This document shows, piece after piece, positions 44,738 to 53,529 of a stretch of DNA of 64,000 nt (its first letter is position 1; each line of letters begins with the position of its first letter). The DNA is taken from NCBI GenBank assembly GCA_965216155.1, contig CBDCFD010000006.1:1302001-1366000 (forward strand). Direction: 5' to 3'. This stretch comes from CATOSP01 sp965216155. GTDB taxonomy: Bacteria > Chloroflexota > Dehalococcoidia > Lucifugimonadales > UBA3495. The position numbers and the translations under genes are program-made. The notes beneath the pieces are model-generated. The model saw only the letters and a program-made list of their open reading frames with translations, did not search any database and had not been told where the DNA came from.

Positions 44738-44895
44738 TATTTAGCCGGAATGCTCCAGATGAAACCGACTTCCCTGAGGACGTGATCTTTGGAAGGGTCT
44801 CGAAGCGATGTGCCGGGCTGTTGGGCCTTTGACCACCGCCCGCAATAGGTTTGAGTAACGATCATCTGGCGGTTAACTGGGTGATAGCCCTCCGG

Positions 44896-46170
44896 CTAGG
44901 AAACCACTGGATCAGGCGCGGTCCTACGTCCCTCACCCGCCCGAAGACTCCGGACCTCCGGGCTGACTGCGAAGACGGCTCCGGCCACTATCACGATTAC
45001 CACGGCCCCCGCAGCCACGGCGATGGGCGCTCCGAGGTAGTCGGCTATTATACCCGCCTGTGAAACGCTGAGGGGGGACAGGCTCCAAGTGATACCGTAC
45101 AACCCCATTACCCGGCCCCGCAGTTGGTCCGGCACTAGCTGCTGGATGGTGCTGAGGCCGCCCACCAGGTACCAGGAGTTGGCCACGCCCACGACGAACA
45201 GCAGCGCCATCGACACGTGGTATAGCTCCAGGCCCGCGGCCAGGGCGAACAGGGTCAGCGCAAGTCCGTAGAGGACAGCTCCTCCCAGAATCATAATGCC
45301 TTTGGGGAAGCCCTCCTTCAGGTTGCCAACCATCCAGGTGCCCAGGATTGCTCCGACCCCGGATGCTCCAAGAAGCCAGCCGATCTTCTCGGCTCCGACG
45401 TGAAGGACTTCTTCAGCGAATATGGGCATCAACCCGATGTAGGCCATCCCGAACAGGCTGTTGCAGAAGGTGAGAAGCATTACGTGCAGGAAGATGGGAT
45501 GGCGGCGGACGTAGCTCAGGCTTTCGCCTATCTGCTGCACCACCTGACCCCTTGACGGCGGGCGCGGGCGCATACGCAACAGCGACACCACCGACGCGAG
45601 GACGTAAAACGTTGCTGCGCTGAAGAACATGGAGGCTTCGATGCTCACCCGCTCGATAATCACGCCGGCGAGGACCGGGCCCGCGATTCTGACCGTGTTC
45701 CAGACCAGGGAGTCCATGGCCACGGCGTTGACGATGTGCTCCGGGCGCACCAGCCTGGGGGAAAGGCTGGCCCTGCTGGGTTGGTCCACGGCCTGGCCCG
45801 CGCCGATGATGACGGCGGTCAACAACAGATGCCAGGGCTGGACTACCCCCGTGAGGACCGAAATCGCCAGAAGGACCACTACGGTAGCAGTAGATGTCTG
45901 GGCCGCTGCCACGAGGAATTTTGGATCCAGCCGGTCGGCGAGCACCCCGCCCAACAGGTTCAGCACCAGTGCGGGCACGGCGATGGCCATCCCCAGCAGG
46001 GCCAGGTCCATCGGCTCGCCAGTGAGCTCGTACATCTGCCAGTGCATGGTGAACTGGAGGAGCATCTGATGGCCGGTTACTCCGGTCAGCAAGGCAAGCC
46101 AGTAGTACCGGAAATGTCCGTAGGTCATGGAGACGGGCAGGAAGCGGTTTATCGCGCTAACGCCAATCAC
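44896..46170 (-). CDS. MFS transporter, EntS-like
   Basis: 424 residues, about twelve membrane helices. The motif-A-like GGVLADRLDPK lies between helices 2 and 3, with GQAVDQPSRASLSPRLV later, as in the enterobactin-exporter-like MFS branch. The start is 4 nt downstream of the amidohydrolase stop, so the two are co-transcribed and the transporter may move the substrate or product of that enzyme. Confidence 0.85.
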   Translation of the reverse strand: MIGVSAINRFLPVSMTYGHFRYYWLALLTGVTGHQMLLQFTMHWQMYELTGEPMDLALLGMAIAVPALVLNLLGGVLADRLDPKFLVAAAQTSTATVVVLLAISVLTGVVQPWHLLLTAVIIGAGQAVDQPSRASLSPRLVRPEHIVNAVAMDSLVWNTVRIAGPVLAGVIIERVSIEASMFFSAATFYVLASVVSLLRMRPRPPSRGQVVQQIGESLSYVRRHPIFLHVMLLTFCNSLFGMAYIGLMPIFAEEVLHVGAEKIGWLLGASGVGAILGTWMVGNLKEGFPKGIMILGGAVLYGLALTLFALAAGLELYHVSMALLFVVGVANSWYLVGGLSTIQQLVPDQLRGRVMGLYGITWSLSPLSVSQAGIIADYLGAPIAVAAGAVVIVIVAGAVFAVSPEVRSLRAGEGRRTAPDPVVS

Positions 46171-46174
46171 GACT

Positions 46175-47725
46175 TCACGCCCTCGCGTTGTAAATGGTGT
46201 GGGGCGCGGCGTCTTGCGGCATCGTACCCTGGTAAAACCGGCGCAGGTGTGGTTCTACCAGCCGGGCCAACTCCCGCCGCTCCTTTTCCAGGGCGGAAAG
46301 GGGCCTGTCCAATGACGCCTTGATTTCCTTGAATAAGGCTTCCTTGTCCACCCGCGTCAATTGGCCGTCTTTCAGGACTACTTCACCGTCCACTATGACC
46401 GTTTCCACGTCGATGGCCCTTCCCCTGTGGATCAGGGCGTCGACCATCGAGACCTCCGGGTCCAGGAAGGGGTCTTCGATGTTTCGCAGGTTGACCAACA
46501 CCATGTCGGCCCGCTTGCCCGGTTCCAGCGTTCCGATCCGGTCGCCGAACCAGCTTGTGTAGGCACCGTTCTCGGTGGCCATCTGGAGCACTTGGTAGGA
46601 AGAAGGGGGTTCCAGGCCGATGCCGGGGACGCGGTGAATCTTCAACACCAGCCGCATTTCCTGGAACAGGTCCTTGTCGTCGTTGAGACCGGCCTCGTCG
46701 CTGCCGATGGCGACCTTGATGCCCGCGGCCAGGATTTTATTCATGGGGGCGATTCCGCTTTGCAGCCGCAGGTTGGAACTGGCGTTGTGGCAGATGTTGG
46801 TCCCGGTCTCGGCCATGATCCTCAGGTCCTCGTCGGTTGCCCAAACGCTGTGGCCGCAGGTTACCTCCGGCCCCAGGAAGCCCAGTTCGTGCAAATGCTG
46901 AAGCGGTGTCTTGTTCCACGCCTGGAATCCGTAGAGCTTCTGGTAGACGGTTTCCTGGAGGTGGATGTGAATCCCCGTGCTGTACCTGGCGGCCAGACTC
47001 TTCAGCGCCATGAGTAATTCGTCGGTGCAACGGTGGACGTTGCTGGGGGCCATGGTTATCTGGACACGCTCGTATCGGTTGTTAGCGTATTTGGCGCAGA
47101 TCTCGTCGAGGACCGGCATGACCTCTGACACGGGCCTGTAGCTGGGAGCCATGAAAGCACGGTACCGCTCGCCCAATTCACCCGGCATGGTGGCGGCGAA
47201 ATCCTCTTCTCCCCCGCCCGCTCCGGCCACCATGGAGTTCTGGTCGGCAATGGAAGGGGCGTAGGAGACCCGCATCCCCGAAGCCTGGTACGCGCCAACC
47301 ACCTTGTCGGCAACCTCCATGCTGACGGGGCCAACCCCCCTTCCCGGAGAGTGGATTGCCTGCACCGTGGTCGTGCCCGTTTCAATCATCTGCACCGCGC
47401 CGTACAACTGGTCCAGATAGGGGTCGATTTGCCGCACTCCGATCCTGGCCAGGCTCCACATCTCCAGGGGCAGGTCGGGCGCGCCCATCTGGAATGGGGT
47501 CAGACCAACGTGGAAATGGTCGTTGACCATCCCAGGCATTACCAGGTGATTGGACGACCCGATGACCTGCTCATCCGGATGCCTGGTCCGTAACTCCTCG
47601 AAGCTGCCGGTCTCGATGATCTCACCGTCGCGCTGAAGCACCGCGCCATCGGTGATGACTTCAGCCGAATGGGGGCTGGTTATCTTGCAGACCACGTATT
47701 TTCCACGGACTAGGGACGATGCCAT
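46175..47725 (-). CDS. Amidohydrolase-family enzyme (TRZ/ATZ, cytosine-deaminase-like)
   Basis: 516 residues. Metal ligands: HFH in GMVNDHFHVG near residue 70, His in HIHLQE, His in CGHSVWA, and Asp in AIGSDEAGLNDD. This is the hydrolytic deaminase/chlorohydrolase branch acting on ring or purine-like C-N bonds. The C-terminal helix ends HTIYNARA. The MFS gene follows 4 nt later. Substrate unknown. Confidence 0.87.
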   Translation of the reverse strand: MASSLVRGKYVVCKITSPHSAEVITDGAVLQRDGEIIETGSFEELRTRHPDEQVIGSSNHLVMPGMVNDHFHVGLTPFQMGAPDLPLEMWSLARIGVRQIDPYLDQLYGAVQMIETGTTTVQAIHSPGRGVGPVSMEVADKVVGAYQASGMRVSYAPSIADQNSMVAGAGGGEEDFAATMPGELGERYRAFMAPSYRPVSEVMPVLDEICAKYANNRYERVQITMAPSNVHRCTDELLMALKSLAARYSTGIHIHLQETVYQKLYGFQAWNKTPLQHLHELGFLGPEVTCGHSVWATDEDLRIMAETGTNICHNASSNLRLQSGIAPMNKILAAGIKVAIGSDEAGLNDDKDLFQEMRLVLKIHRVPGIGLEPPSSYQVLQMATENGAYTSWFGDRIGTLEPGKRADMVLVNLRNIEDPFLDPEVSMVDALIHRGRAIDVETVIVDGEVVLKDGQLTRVDKEALFKEIKASLDRPLSALEKERRELARLVEPHLRRFYQGTMPQDAAPHTIYNARA

Positions 47726-48040
47726 GAGTGCCTCCCTTGTTCAGGACGATTTGGAGATTGTTAAGATGGGCCGGGCGGAGTGTGGTCCAAGTATACAGCG
47801 CGGGCGATCCAACCGGACGGACGGGCGGGCGAGGGACTCCAGGGTCTTTCCATTGTTCTGTGGGGCCGGGTCGAGAAGGAAAAGGTCCTGGAGAAACTCA
47901 ACCCCACACGCGCTTGCTAAGTGGGGGGGTGTGCTTTGGCGAGGAAGCCCTGGCGACTGGAAGGCCGATTGGGTAGCGGCTATACTGGCTGTGGTTGGAA
48001 ATCGGCCGGGTATACAATTAGAAGTTTCACAGGAGGAGCT
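47726..48040. other. Divergent promoter region between amidohydrolase and SDR
   Basis: No gene. A TATACA hexamer at 48011 is a possible -10 for the plus-strand SDR, but no good -35 is visible. Confidence 0.35.
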
Positions 48041-48796
48041 ATGCCACGGGTGGAAGGCAAGGTTGCCTTGGTTAGCGGAGGCGCAAGAGGCATGGGGGCC
48101 GCCGAGGCCAGAATGTTGGCTCTTGAAGGGGCAAAGGTGGTTATCGGCGACATCCTGGAAGACGAAGGACGCCGCACCGAGGCCGAGATAAACGAGGCTG
48201 GCGGGGAGTGCATATTCGTTCGTCTGGATGTCACCAGCGACGCCGACTGGCAAGACGCCGTAGCCACTGCCGTCTCACGTTTTGGCAAACTGGACATTCT
48301 GGTCAACAACGCCGGTATCGTTGGCCGGGGCGTCGTGGAAGACTGTACCGAGGAAGAGTGGGACCGGATCATGGCCGTGAATGGCAAGGGCGTTTTCCTG
48401 GGCACCAGGGCGGCGATCCCTGAAATGCGTAAGGCCGGAGGCGGCTCCATAATCAACACTTCCTCCATATCCGGGATGGTGGGCCAGGACTACGTCCAAG
48501 CCGCCTACAATGCCTCAAAGGGCGCGGTGCGGATATTCACCAAGGCTGCCGCGGTGCAGTACGCCAGGGAGGGTATCAGGGTCAACTCGGTCCATCCCGG
48601 CGCGGTTGACACGCCGATGGCGAGCCGGAGGTTGAGCGACCCGGAGCTCCAGCGTGAGTCGGAGGAACGGATTCCCCTGGGCAGGACGGGAAAGCCCGAG
48701 GACATTGCCTACGGCGTCCTGTACCTGGCCTCGGACGAATCGTCCTTCGTCACGGGAAGCGAGCTTGTGATAGACGGGGGAACGACGGCGCAGTGA
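48041..48796 (+). CDS. SDR-family oxidoreductase, FabG-like
   Basis: 251 residues from ATG 48041 with AGGAGGAG upstream; an upstream in-frame start at 47921 is not needed. SGGARGMG cofactor loop, NNAG, catalytic Ser in NTSSISG and YNASK, ending VIDGGTTAQ. Typical NAD(P)-dependent 3-oxoacyl or polyol dehydrogenase. Confidence 0.9.
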   Translation: MPRVEGKVALVSGGARGMGAAEARMLALEGAKVVIGDILEDEGRRTEAEINEAGGECIFVRLDVTSDADWQDAVATAVSRFGKLDILVNNAGIVGRGVVEDCTEEEWDRIMAVNGKGVFLGTRAAIPEMRKAGGGSIINTSSISGMVGQDYVQAAYNASKGAVRIFTKAAAVQYAREGIRVNSVHPGAVDTPMASRRLSDPELQRESEERIPLGRTGKPEDIAYGVLYLASDESSFVTGSELVIDGGTTAQ

Positions 48797-48808
48797 GGCG
48801 GGGACTAT

Positions 48809-48838
48809 CCACGAAGGGCACGAAGTTTCACTAAGAGA
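48809..48838. repeat. Dispersed CACGAAGGGC-ACGAAGTTTCAC repeat, copy 3
   Basis: Same unit as 25318-25347 and, inverted, 34209-34238. It lies between the SDR gene and the toxin-antitoxin pair. Confidence 0.65.
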
Positions 48839-48851
48839 ATTCTTTGAGCCT

Positions 48852-49094
48852 TTGCGTCAAAGAGGAGTGGCCGGAATCAAAGCCTACGAACGTCCACTGA
48901 AGGTTACGGATGACGGCAAGCTGGAGTTGCCCGCAGACCTGGTTGCGGAGTTGCCTCCCGGAGAGTTTCTGCGGGTCATCATACTCGTCCCCGAATCTTC
49001 GGGTTCCAACCGGGATGATGCGCAGCGACGCTTGACAGCCGAACAGTTCGCCGCCGGATATGCCGAATCGGACGCGATTTACGACGCAATCTAA
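48852..49094 (+). CDS. Antitoxin of a MazF/PemK-type pair
   Basis: About 80 residues. An AbrB-like strand region (RPLKVTDDGKLELPADLVAE) is followed by a flexible acidic tail ending DAIYDAI, as expected of a type II antitoxin. The stop TAA abuts the toxin ATG. The start is uncertain: TTG 48852, or GTG 48867. Confidence 0.62.
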   Translation: MRQRGVAGIKAYERPLKVTDDGKLELPADLVAELPPGEFLRVIILVPESSGSNRDDAQRRLTAEQFAAGYAESDAIYDAI

Positions 49095-49427
49095 ATGATG
49101 GAGTCTTACCGCTCCGGTGAAATCGTGCTGTTGGAGTTCCCGTTCACTGATGCTGCCGGAATGAGGCGGCGCCCTGCTTTGGTAATGTTGGATACGGGGG
49201 ACGACGATATCGTCGTCGCTCGCGTGACCACCGGCTCGGCAAGGGACGAATTTGATGTCGAGGCGCGCGAATGGAGTTCAGCGGGATTGCTTCTCCCATC
49301 CATTGTCAGGATTCACAACGTGGCAACGATAGAAAAACGGCTTGTAGAGCGCAGGTTGGGAATGTCGTCAGGACTGGATTTGACCCGCGTCCGGGAGGCC
49401 ACGCGGCGCTTGTGGAATCTCTCTTGA
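49095..49427 (+). CDS. MazF/PemK-family toxin (endoribonuclease)
   Basis: 110 residues. PemK/MazF features: the N-terminal RSGEIVLLEFPFTDAAGMRR then RPALVM, DIVVARVTTG, and SIVRIHNVATIEKRLVERRL. The RRPALV strand and the Thr in VTTG mark the nuclease fold. It begins at the antitoxin stop, so the pair is coupled. No other defence genes are adjacent. Confidence 0.82.
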   Translation: MMESYRSGEIVLLEFPFTDAAGMRRRPALVMLDTGDDDIVVARVTTGSARDEFDVEAREWSSAGLLLPSIVRIHNVATIEKRLVERRLGMSSGLDLTRVREATRRLWNLS

Positions 49428-49460
49428 CCCACTTGGATTCAAAGTACAAGGAGCGGCAGC

Positions 49461-50291
49461 GTGGCAGAAGTCTCATATAACGTAGAAGACCGCGTGGCGG
49501 TGGTGCGGCTGGAATCTCCGGGGAGCGGTAATGCCTTCACGCCGGTTATGCGCTGGGAGTTGAACCAGGCTTTTGCGCGGTTCCGAGACGATGACGATGC
49601 CTGGGTTGCCGTGGTATGCGGAGACGGTAAGGATTTCTGCGTTGGCTCTTGTGCCGAACCCAATCCTTCCCACAGTGAACGAAGGGAACGGGGGCTCCTA
49701 TGGGCCGGGGGGAGGGTGGATACCATGAAACCCATCATCGCCGCGGTCCAGGGTGTGTGCGCCGGGGAGGGTCTGGCCCTGGCCCTCGGCTGCGACATTC
49801 GCATTGGGGAAGATGGGGCGTCGTTTCAGGCGCTCCTCGACCAGAATGGGGAAGGTCCGAATGTGGCGGCGGTCTGGCTGGTGAACCTGGTGGGGTTGTC
49901 GGCGGCCCTTGACATCCTCTGGGCGCGGGATTCGCTGGACGCCGGGACCGCGCATCGCATGGGCCTGGTCAACCGGCTGGTGCAACGGGGTGAGGAGCAG
50001 GCCGTCTCGCAAGCGGAGGAGGGACGCCTGAACATCCGGCCTCTAGCGCCGGATATTACTACGGAGGATGGCACGGCGTTCTCCGGCGGGATGAAGCTGG
50101 CCCGGGAGTTGTTGCAATACGCTCCGGTCACCCGGTCGTTCCAGAAGGAGACTGCATACAGGTCCATCGGCGTTCCCTTCCACTACGCGCAGACCCTGGA
50201 AGTGGGGCCCAATCCCTACGCCAGCGAGGACCGGATCGAAGGCACACGCGCCTTCGTGGAAAACCGCCGCCCGGTGTGGCACAACCGGTAG
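49461..50291 (+). CDS. Crotonase-fold enzyme (enoyl-CoA hydratase/isomerase family), lacks both catalytic Glu
   Basis: 276 residues from GTG 49461, AGGAG 9 nt upstream. Crotonase fold is clear (RLESPGSGNAFTPVMRWEL, KPIIAAVQGVCAGEGLALAL, DIRIGEDGASFQ). The positions of the two hydratase glutamates read Leu in GLALAL and a Leu-Asp pair in ALLDQNG, so it is probably not a canonical hydratase. First of three tandem crotonase genes (17 nt to the next start). Confidence 0.85.
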   Translation: MAEVSYNVEDRVAVVRLESPGSGNAFTPVMRWELNQAFARFRDDDDAWVAVVCGDGKDFCVGSCAEPNPSHSERRERGLLWAGGRVDTMKPIIAAVQGVCAGEGLALALGCDIRIGEDGASFQALLDQNGEGPNVAAVWLVNLVGLSAALDILWARDSLDAGTAHRMGLVNRLVQRGEEQAVSQAEEGRLNIRPLAPDITTEDGTAFSGGMKLARELLQYAPVTRSFQKETAYRSIGVPFHYAQTLEVGPNPYASEDRIEGTRAFVENRRPVWHNR

Positions 50292-50308
50292 ACGCAGGGA
50301 GAAGACTT

Positions 50309-51067
50309 ATGCAAGAGTCCAACGATGTCCTTCTGCGGAGGCGCGAGGGCCAGGTCCTCATCGCTACGATGAATCGGCCGGAGCGGATGAACGCCATGGG
50401 AGGCGGCCTTCCCCAGGCGCTGAATGAGGCGTGGCTGGACTTTCGGGACGACCCGGACCTGAAGGTGATGATCATCACGGGGGCCGGAGACCGGGCGTTC
50501 TGTGCAGGCATGGACCTGCGCCAGAGCGACGAACGCGCCCGCGACCTGGGAGCCAAGTCGGCCCAGGCGCTCCTGGACGCCGACCGCGCCCGGGGCGTCC
50601 GCCCGTCCTTCAATGGCAACAACTTCGGTCTGTGGAAGCCGGTGATCGCCGCCATCAACGGCTGGTGTCTTGCCGCCGGGTGCGAGATGGCGATGGGCTG
50701 CGACCTGCGGGTCATGGAAGAGCAGGCCCAGATAGGACTGCCAGAGGTCAAGCGGGGTATGGGAGCCAAGCAGACCACGCACAAGCTGTACTATCTCACC
50801 AGTCTAAACCTGGGGTTGGAGATGGTCTGGACCGGCGACTCCTTGACCGCCCAGCGGGCTTACGACCTAGGGTTGGTAAACGAGGTGGTACCCCAGGGAC
50901 GGGGTGTGGCGCGGGCCCTGGAGATCGCGGAACGGATTTGCCGGTTTCCAACGTCATACCTGAGCTATCATAAGCTCCGGCTGTTCCAGAGTATCGGACT
51001 GCCCCTGGACTATGCCATGTCGCTGGAGCAGCGGTTTTCTCCCGCTGCCGGGGCGGACTCACAGTAG
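50309..51067 (+). CDS. Enoyl-CoA hydratase/isomerase family protein, both Glu present
   Basis: 252 residues from ATG 50309 with GGGAG upstream. CoA-binding ERMNAMGGG, AFCAGMDLRQ, first Glu in GCEMAMGCDL and second Glu in GLPEVKRGM, so a hydratase-type reaction is plausible. Middle gene of the three-crotonase cluster, 16 nt before the third. Confidence 0.9.
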   Translation: MQESNDVLLRRREGQVLIATMNRPERMNAMGGGLPQALNEAWLDFRDDPDLKVMIITGAGDRAFCAGMDLRQSDERARDLGAKSAQALLDADRARGVRPSFNGNNFGLWKPVIAAINGWCLAAGCEMAMGCDLRVMEEQAQIGLPEVKRGMGAKQTTHKLYYLTSLNLGLEMVWTGDSLTAQRAYDLGLVNEVVPQGRGVARALEIAERICRFPTSYLSYHKLRLFQSIGLPLDYAMSLEQRFSPAAGADSQ

Positions 51068-51083
51068 GAAGGTTTGGGAATAT

Positions 51084-51770
51084 ATGCCGCAGTGCTTGAG
51101 ATACGTTAGGGAAGGCCCTGTCCTCCTGGTGGAGATGCAGCGTCCGGAGGCGGGGAATGCCCTTAACCGGGAACTCCAGGAAGGATTGGTCTCCGCGTGG
51201 GAAGAGTTGGAAGCCGATGACGCCCTCATAATTGGGGTCTTGCACGGCTCAGGGGGCATCTTTTCCGTGGGACACGACGTTTCGGAGTTGGCGGCCGGAA
51301 GCGGCGGGGCATCATCCGAGCCGGTTGAAGGGCTGTTTCCCTACGTTCTGTCCAAGCCGGTAGTCGCCGCGGTCGAAGGCCAATGCTACGGTTTGGGGTT
51401 CGAGCTTGCCCTGGCTTGCGACCTGCGGGTTGCCGCCGGGGACGCGAGTTTCGGATTCCCCGGCACCGATTTGGCCGTCAGTTACCGGCTCGCCTCGGCG
51501 CTGCTGCCACGGATCACCAACCTTGGCGCCAGCCTCGACCTGCTGCTGACCGGGACGCCGATGGACGCCCCCCGGCTGGAGCGGCTGAGGCTCGTCAACC
51601 GGACAATCCCCGCCGGTCAAGCCCTGCCTGCGGCGATGGAGATGGCAACGGACATGGCCCAACGCTTCGGCTCGGCGGAAGCGTTCCGCAAGGAGCAGAT
51701 TTGGCAGTTGACCGGCCTGCCCCTGCCCACGGCGCTGAACCTGGCCCGGACTTTTCACGCCGGGGGGTGA
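51084..51770 (+). CDS. Crotonase-fold enzyme, one catalytic Glu replaced
   Basis: 228 residues from ATG 51084. GNALNRELQEGL, FSVGHDVSELA, KPVVAAVEGQCYGLGFELAL. The first Glu is kept (FELAL) but the second position is Gly in FPGTDLAV, so isomerase or hydrolase chemistry is possible. The last 66 bp recur at 52690-52755 beyond the Uma2 gene. Confidence 0.87.
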   Translation: MPQCLRYVREGPVLLVEMQRPEAGNALNRELQEGLVSAWEELEADDALIIGVLHGSGGIFSVGHDVSELAAGSGGASSEPVEGLFPYVLSKPVVAAVEGQCYGLGFELALACDLRVAAGDASFGFPGTDLAVSYRLASALLPRITNLGASLDLLLTGTPMDAPRLERLRLVNRTIPAGQALPAAMEMATDMAQRFGSAEAFRKEQIWQLTGLPLPTALNLARTFHAGG

Positions 51771-51878
51771 AAATGTGTCTGGATCAGGATGCCCGAGGCC
51801 CTGTCCCATCGTCCTTTGGCGCTGCCCCTCCCCGGCGTATAATGCTTGCCAGCGCTATATCACCATGCGAGGCCCGCC

Positions 51879-52637
51879 ATGACTTCCAGACCTTTTCGGC
51901 CGCCACCCCCGGAAACCGCGCCGGTGGAGGGAAAATTCCCGGAATTGCCTCCCAGGGACGATATGCAAAACCCCATGTACCTCCACCGTCCGAGCTACAT
52001 GACGGCCCTGCACCGGCACTTCGGTTCGCCGGAGACCACGCTTGTTCTCGGCGAAACCCCGGTGGGCTGGCGCCACAGCCAGTCGCGGGGCCTGTTGAGA
52101 CCCGACCTGATAGTCGCCTTCGACGTAGACTTGGACAACATCATCGCCCGGGATGGCTACTCGATTGAGGAGCAGGGCAAGGCTCCGGACTTCGTGCTGG
52201 AAGTCGCCTCCAAGACCACGGGGAACATTGACGACACGAATAAGCGGGAAGGTTACGCCGGCTACGGCGTGCCGGAATACTGGCGTTTCGACCCCACGGG
52301 CGGGCGGTACCACCAGGCCAGGCTGGCCGGCGACCGCCTTGTCGAAGGCGTCTACGTCCCTATCGCCATCAACAAGGTGGACGACGACCGCTATTGGGGC
52401 CGCAGCGCGGTCCTGGGCCTGGACCTGTGCTGGGAATATGGCTGGCTCCGGTGGTACGACCCGATAGCCGGACGCTACCTCCTGACCCACGACGAAGAAG
52501 CCGACGGCCGCATAGCCGAACGCCAGGCCCGTATCGCCGCCGAAAGCGAGCGTGATGCTGAACGCCGAGCCCGTGCCGCCGCCGAAGCCCAGGTCCGGGA
52601 GATGGAAGCGCAACTGAGACGCCTGCAAGACCTGTAG
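51879..52637 (+). CDS. Uma2-family PD-(D/E)XK nuclease-like protein
   Basis: 252 residues from ATG 51879. Uma2 (DUF820) core: RPDLIVAFDVDL and KAPDFVLEVASKTTGN with the D...E-x-K catalytic arrangement, and YAGYGVPEYWRFDPTGG. The C-terminus is a charged Arg/Glu/Ala coiled-coil. It sits between the third crotonase gene and a copied piece of that gene, indicating insertion with duplication. Confidence 0.82.
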   Translation: MTSRPFRPPPPETAPVEGKFPELPPRDDMQNPMYLHRPSYMTALHRHFGSPETTLVLGETPVGWRHSQSRGLLRPDLIVAFDVDLDNIIARDGYSIEEQGKAPDFVLEVASKTTGNIDDTNKREGYAGYGVPEYWRFDPTGGRYHQARLAGDRLVEGVYVPIAINKVDDDRYWGRSAVLGLDLCWEYGWLRWYDPIAGRYLLTHDEEADGRIAERQARIAAESERDAERRARAAAEAQVREMEAQLRRLQDL

Positions 52638-52689
52638 CCGCCAGCCCGTTTGCCCTAATCAGGGCCATCGCCCTTGGGAAATTTTCATT

Positions 52690-52755
52690 CAGTTGACCGG
52701 CCTGCCCCTGCCCACCGCGCTGGACTTGGCGCGGACGTTCAGCGCGGGCGGTTAA
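52690..52755 (+). pseudogene. Duplicated 3' tail of the crotonase gene
   Basis: 66 bp encode QLTGLPLPTALDLARTFSAG with G and a stop, nearly the same as the end of the third crotonase (51705-51770). The rest of that gene is not present here. It shows that sequence between 51771 and 52689, including Uma2, was placed between two copies of this end. Confidence 0.75.
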
Positions 52756-52800
52756 GGTTGCCGTCTGAGTCGTGGTTGCGAGGAGACCGGAGCGGTTTCG

Positions 52801-53400
52801 TCAGCCGGCGCGGGCCCGGATGGCCGATTCGACTGCTTCAACAAACCCTTCCACGCGGTTGCCTCTTGCCGAGATTCCTATGGACTCGCCCCCGCCCGAC
52901 TCGAACACCACCATTTGTCTCCCCCCAATCCAGGCAGCAATTAGGCAAATGGCGGCAACGACAATCAGCGCGAGGCCGAAACCCGTTGAAAATAGAGGCT
53001 CCAAAAAGCCAAAAAGTTTGTTAGGCAGGAGAAGTATCCACTCCAAAATGTTCGGGATAAAAGGTATCCACCCCAAAATATCCCCCAGGACAAAGCCAAC
53101 TATCAATTCCCAAATGCCCAGGACCCACCCCAAAATGCTCGAGACGAAGCCAATGCCATTTATCAGCCCCAAAATGCCAAAGGCGGCGGCTATGACCAAC
53201 AACTCCTTGGGAATGACCAGTTTTCTCTGTATCGAATCAATTTTCTCTAGAGGTATGTACGTCTCATCCTTGGCGAGGCCGAAAAATGCGGACTGCGACT
53301 GTATCAGCCGGTGGGTTGTGACCAGGGCTTTGCCGCCTCTCCTTCCGGCCTCATCGAGTATCTGTTCGTGTGGCTGCAATGAGAACAACATTCCGTTCAT
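52801..53400 (-). CDS. Membrane protein with bPH-like N-terminal domain
   Basis: 199 residues. N-terminal MLFSLQPHEQILDEAGR, TTHRLI and DETYIPLEKIDSIQ is the bacterial PH-like domain shared with the next gene, followed by membrane segments (PKELLVIAAAFGILGL; LALIVVAAICLIAAWIGG) and a C-terminal VEGFVEAVESAIRARAG helix. It lacks the extra N-terminal domain present in the neighbours. Confidence 0.72.
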   Translation of the reverse strand: MNGMLFSLQPHEQILDEAGRRGGKALVTTHRLIQSQSAFFGLAKDETYIPLEKIDSIQRKLVIPKELLVIAAAFGILGLINGIGFVSSILGWVLGIWELIVGFVLGDILGWIPFIPNILEWILLLPNKLFGFLEPLFSTGFGLALIVVAAICLIAAWIGGRQMVVFESGGGESIGISARGNRVEGFVEAVESAIRARAG

Positions 53401-53442
53401 GGCCTTTTACCTGCCGGTGTACGAATGATTTGGTGGACCGGC

Positions 53443-53474
53443 CCCGTCATTCCGGCCATCGCCGGAATGACGGG
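53443..53474. repeat. Perfect REP-like hairpin (CGTCATTCCGGC type)
   Basis: 14-bp arms ending in CCGGC/GCCGG around a CATC loop. Best example of the dispersed extragenic palindrome family in this window. Confidence 0.75.
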
Positions 53475-53529
53475 AGCGCCGGACGCTCAACCCGGGGAAA
53501 GCCGGGATCTTGCAATCGCGCGTTTTCCG

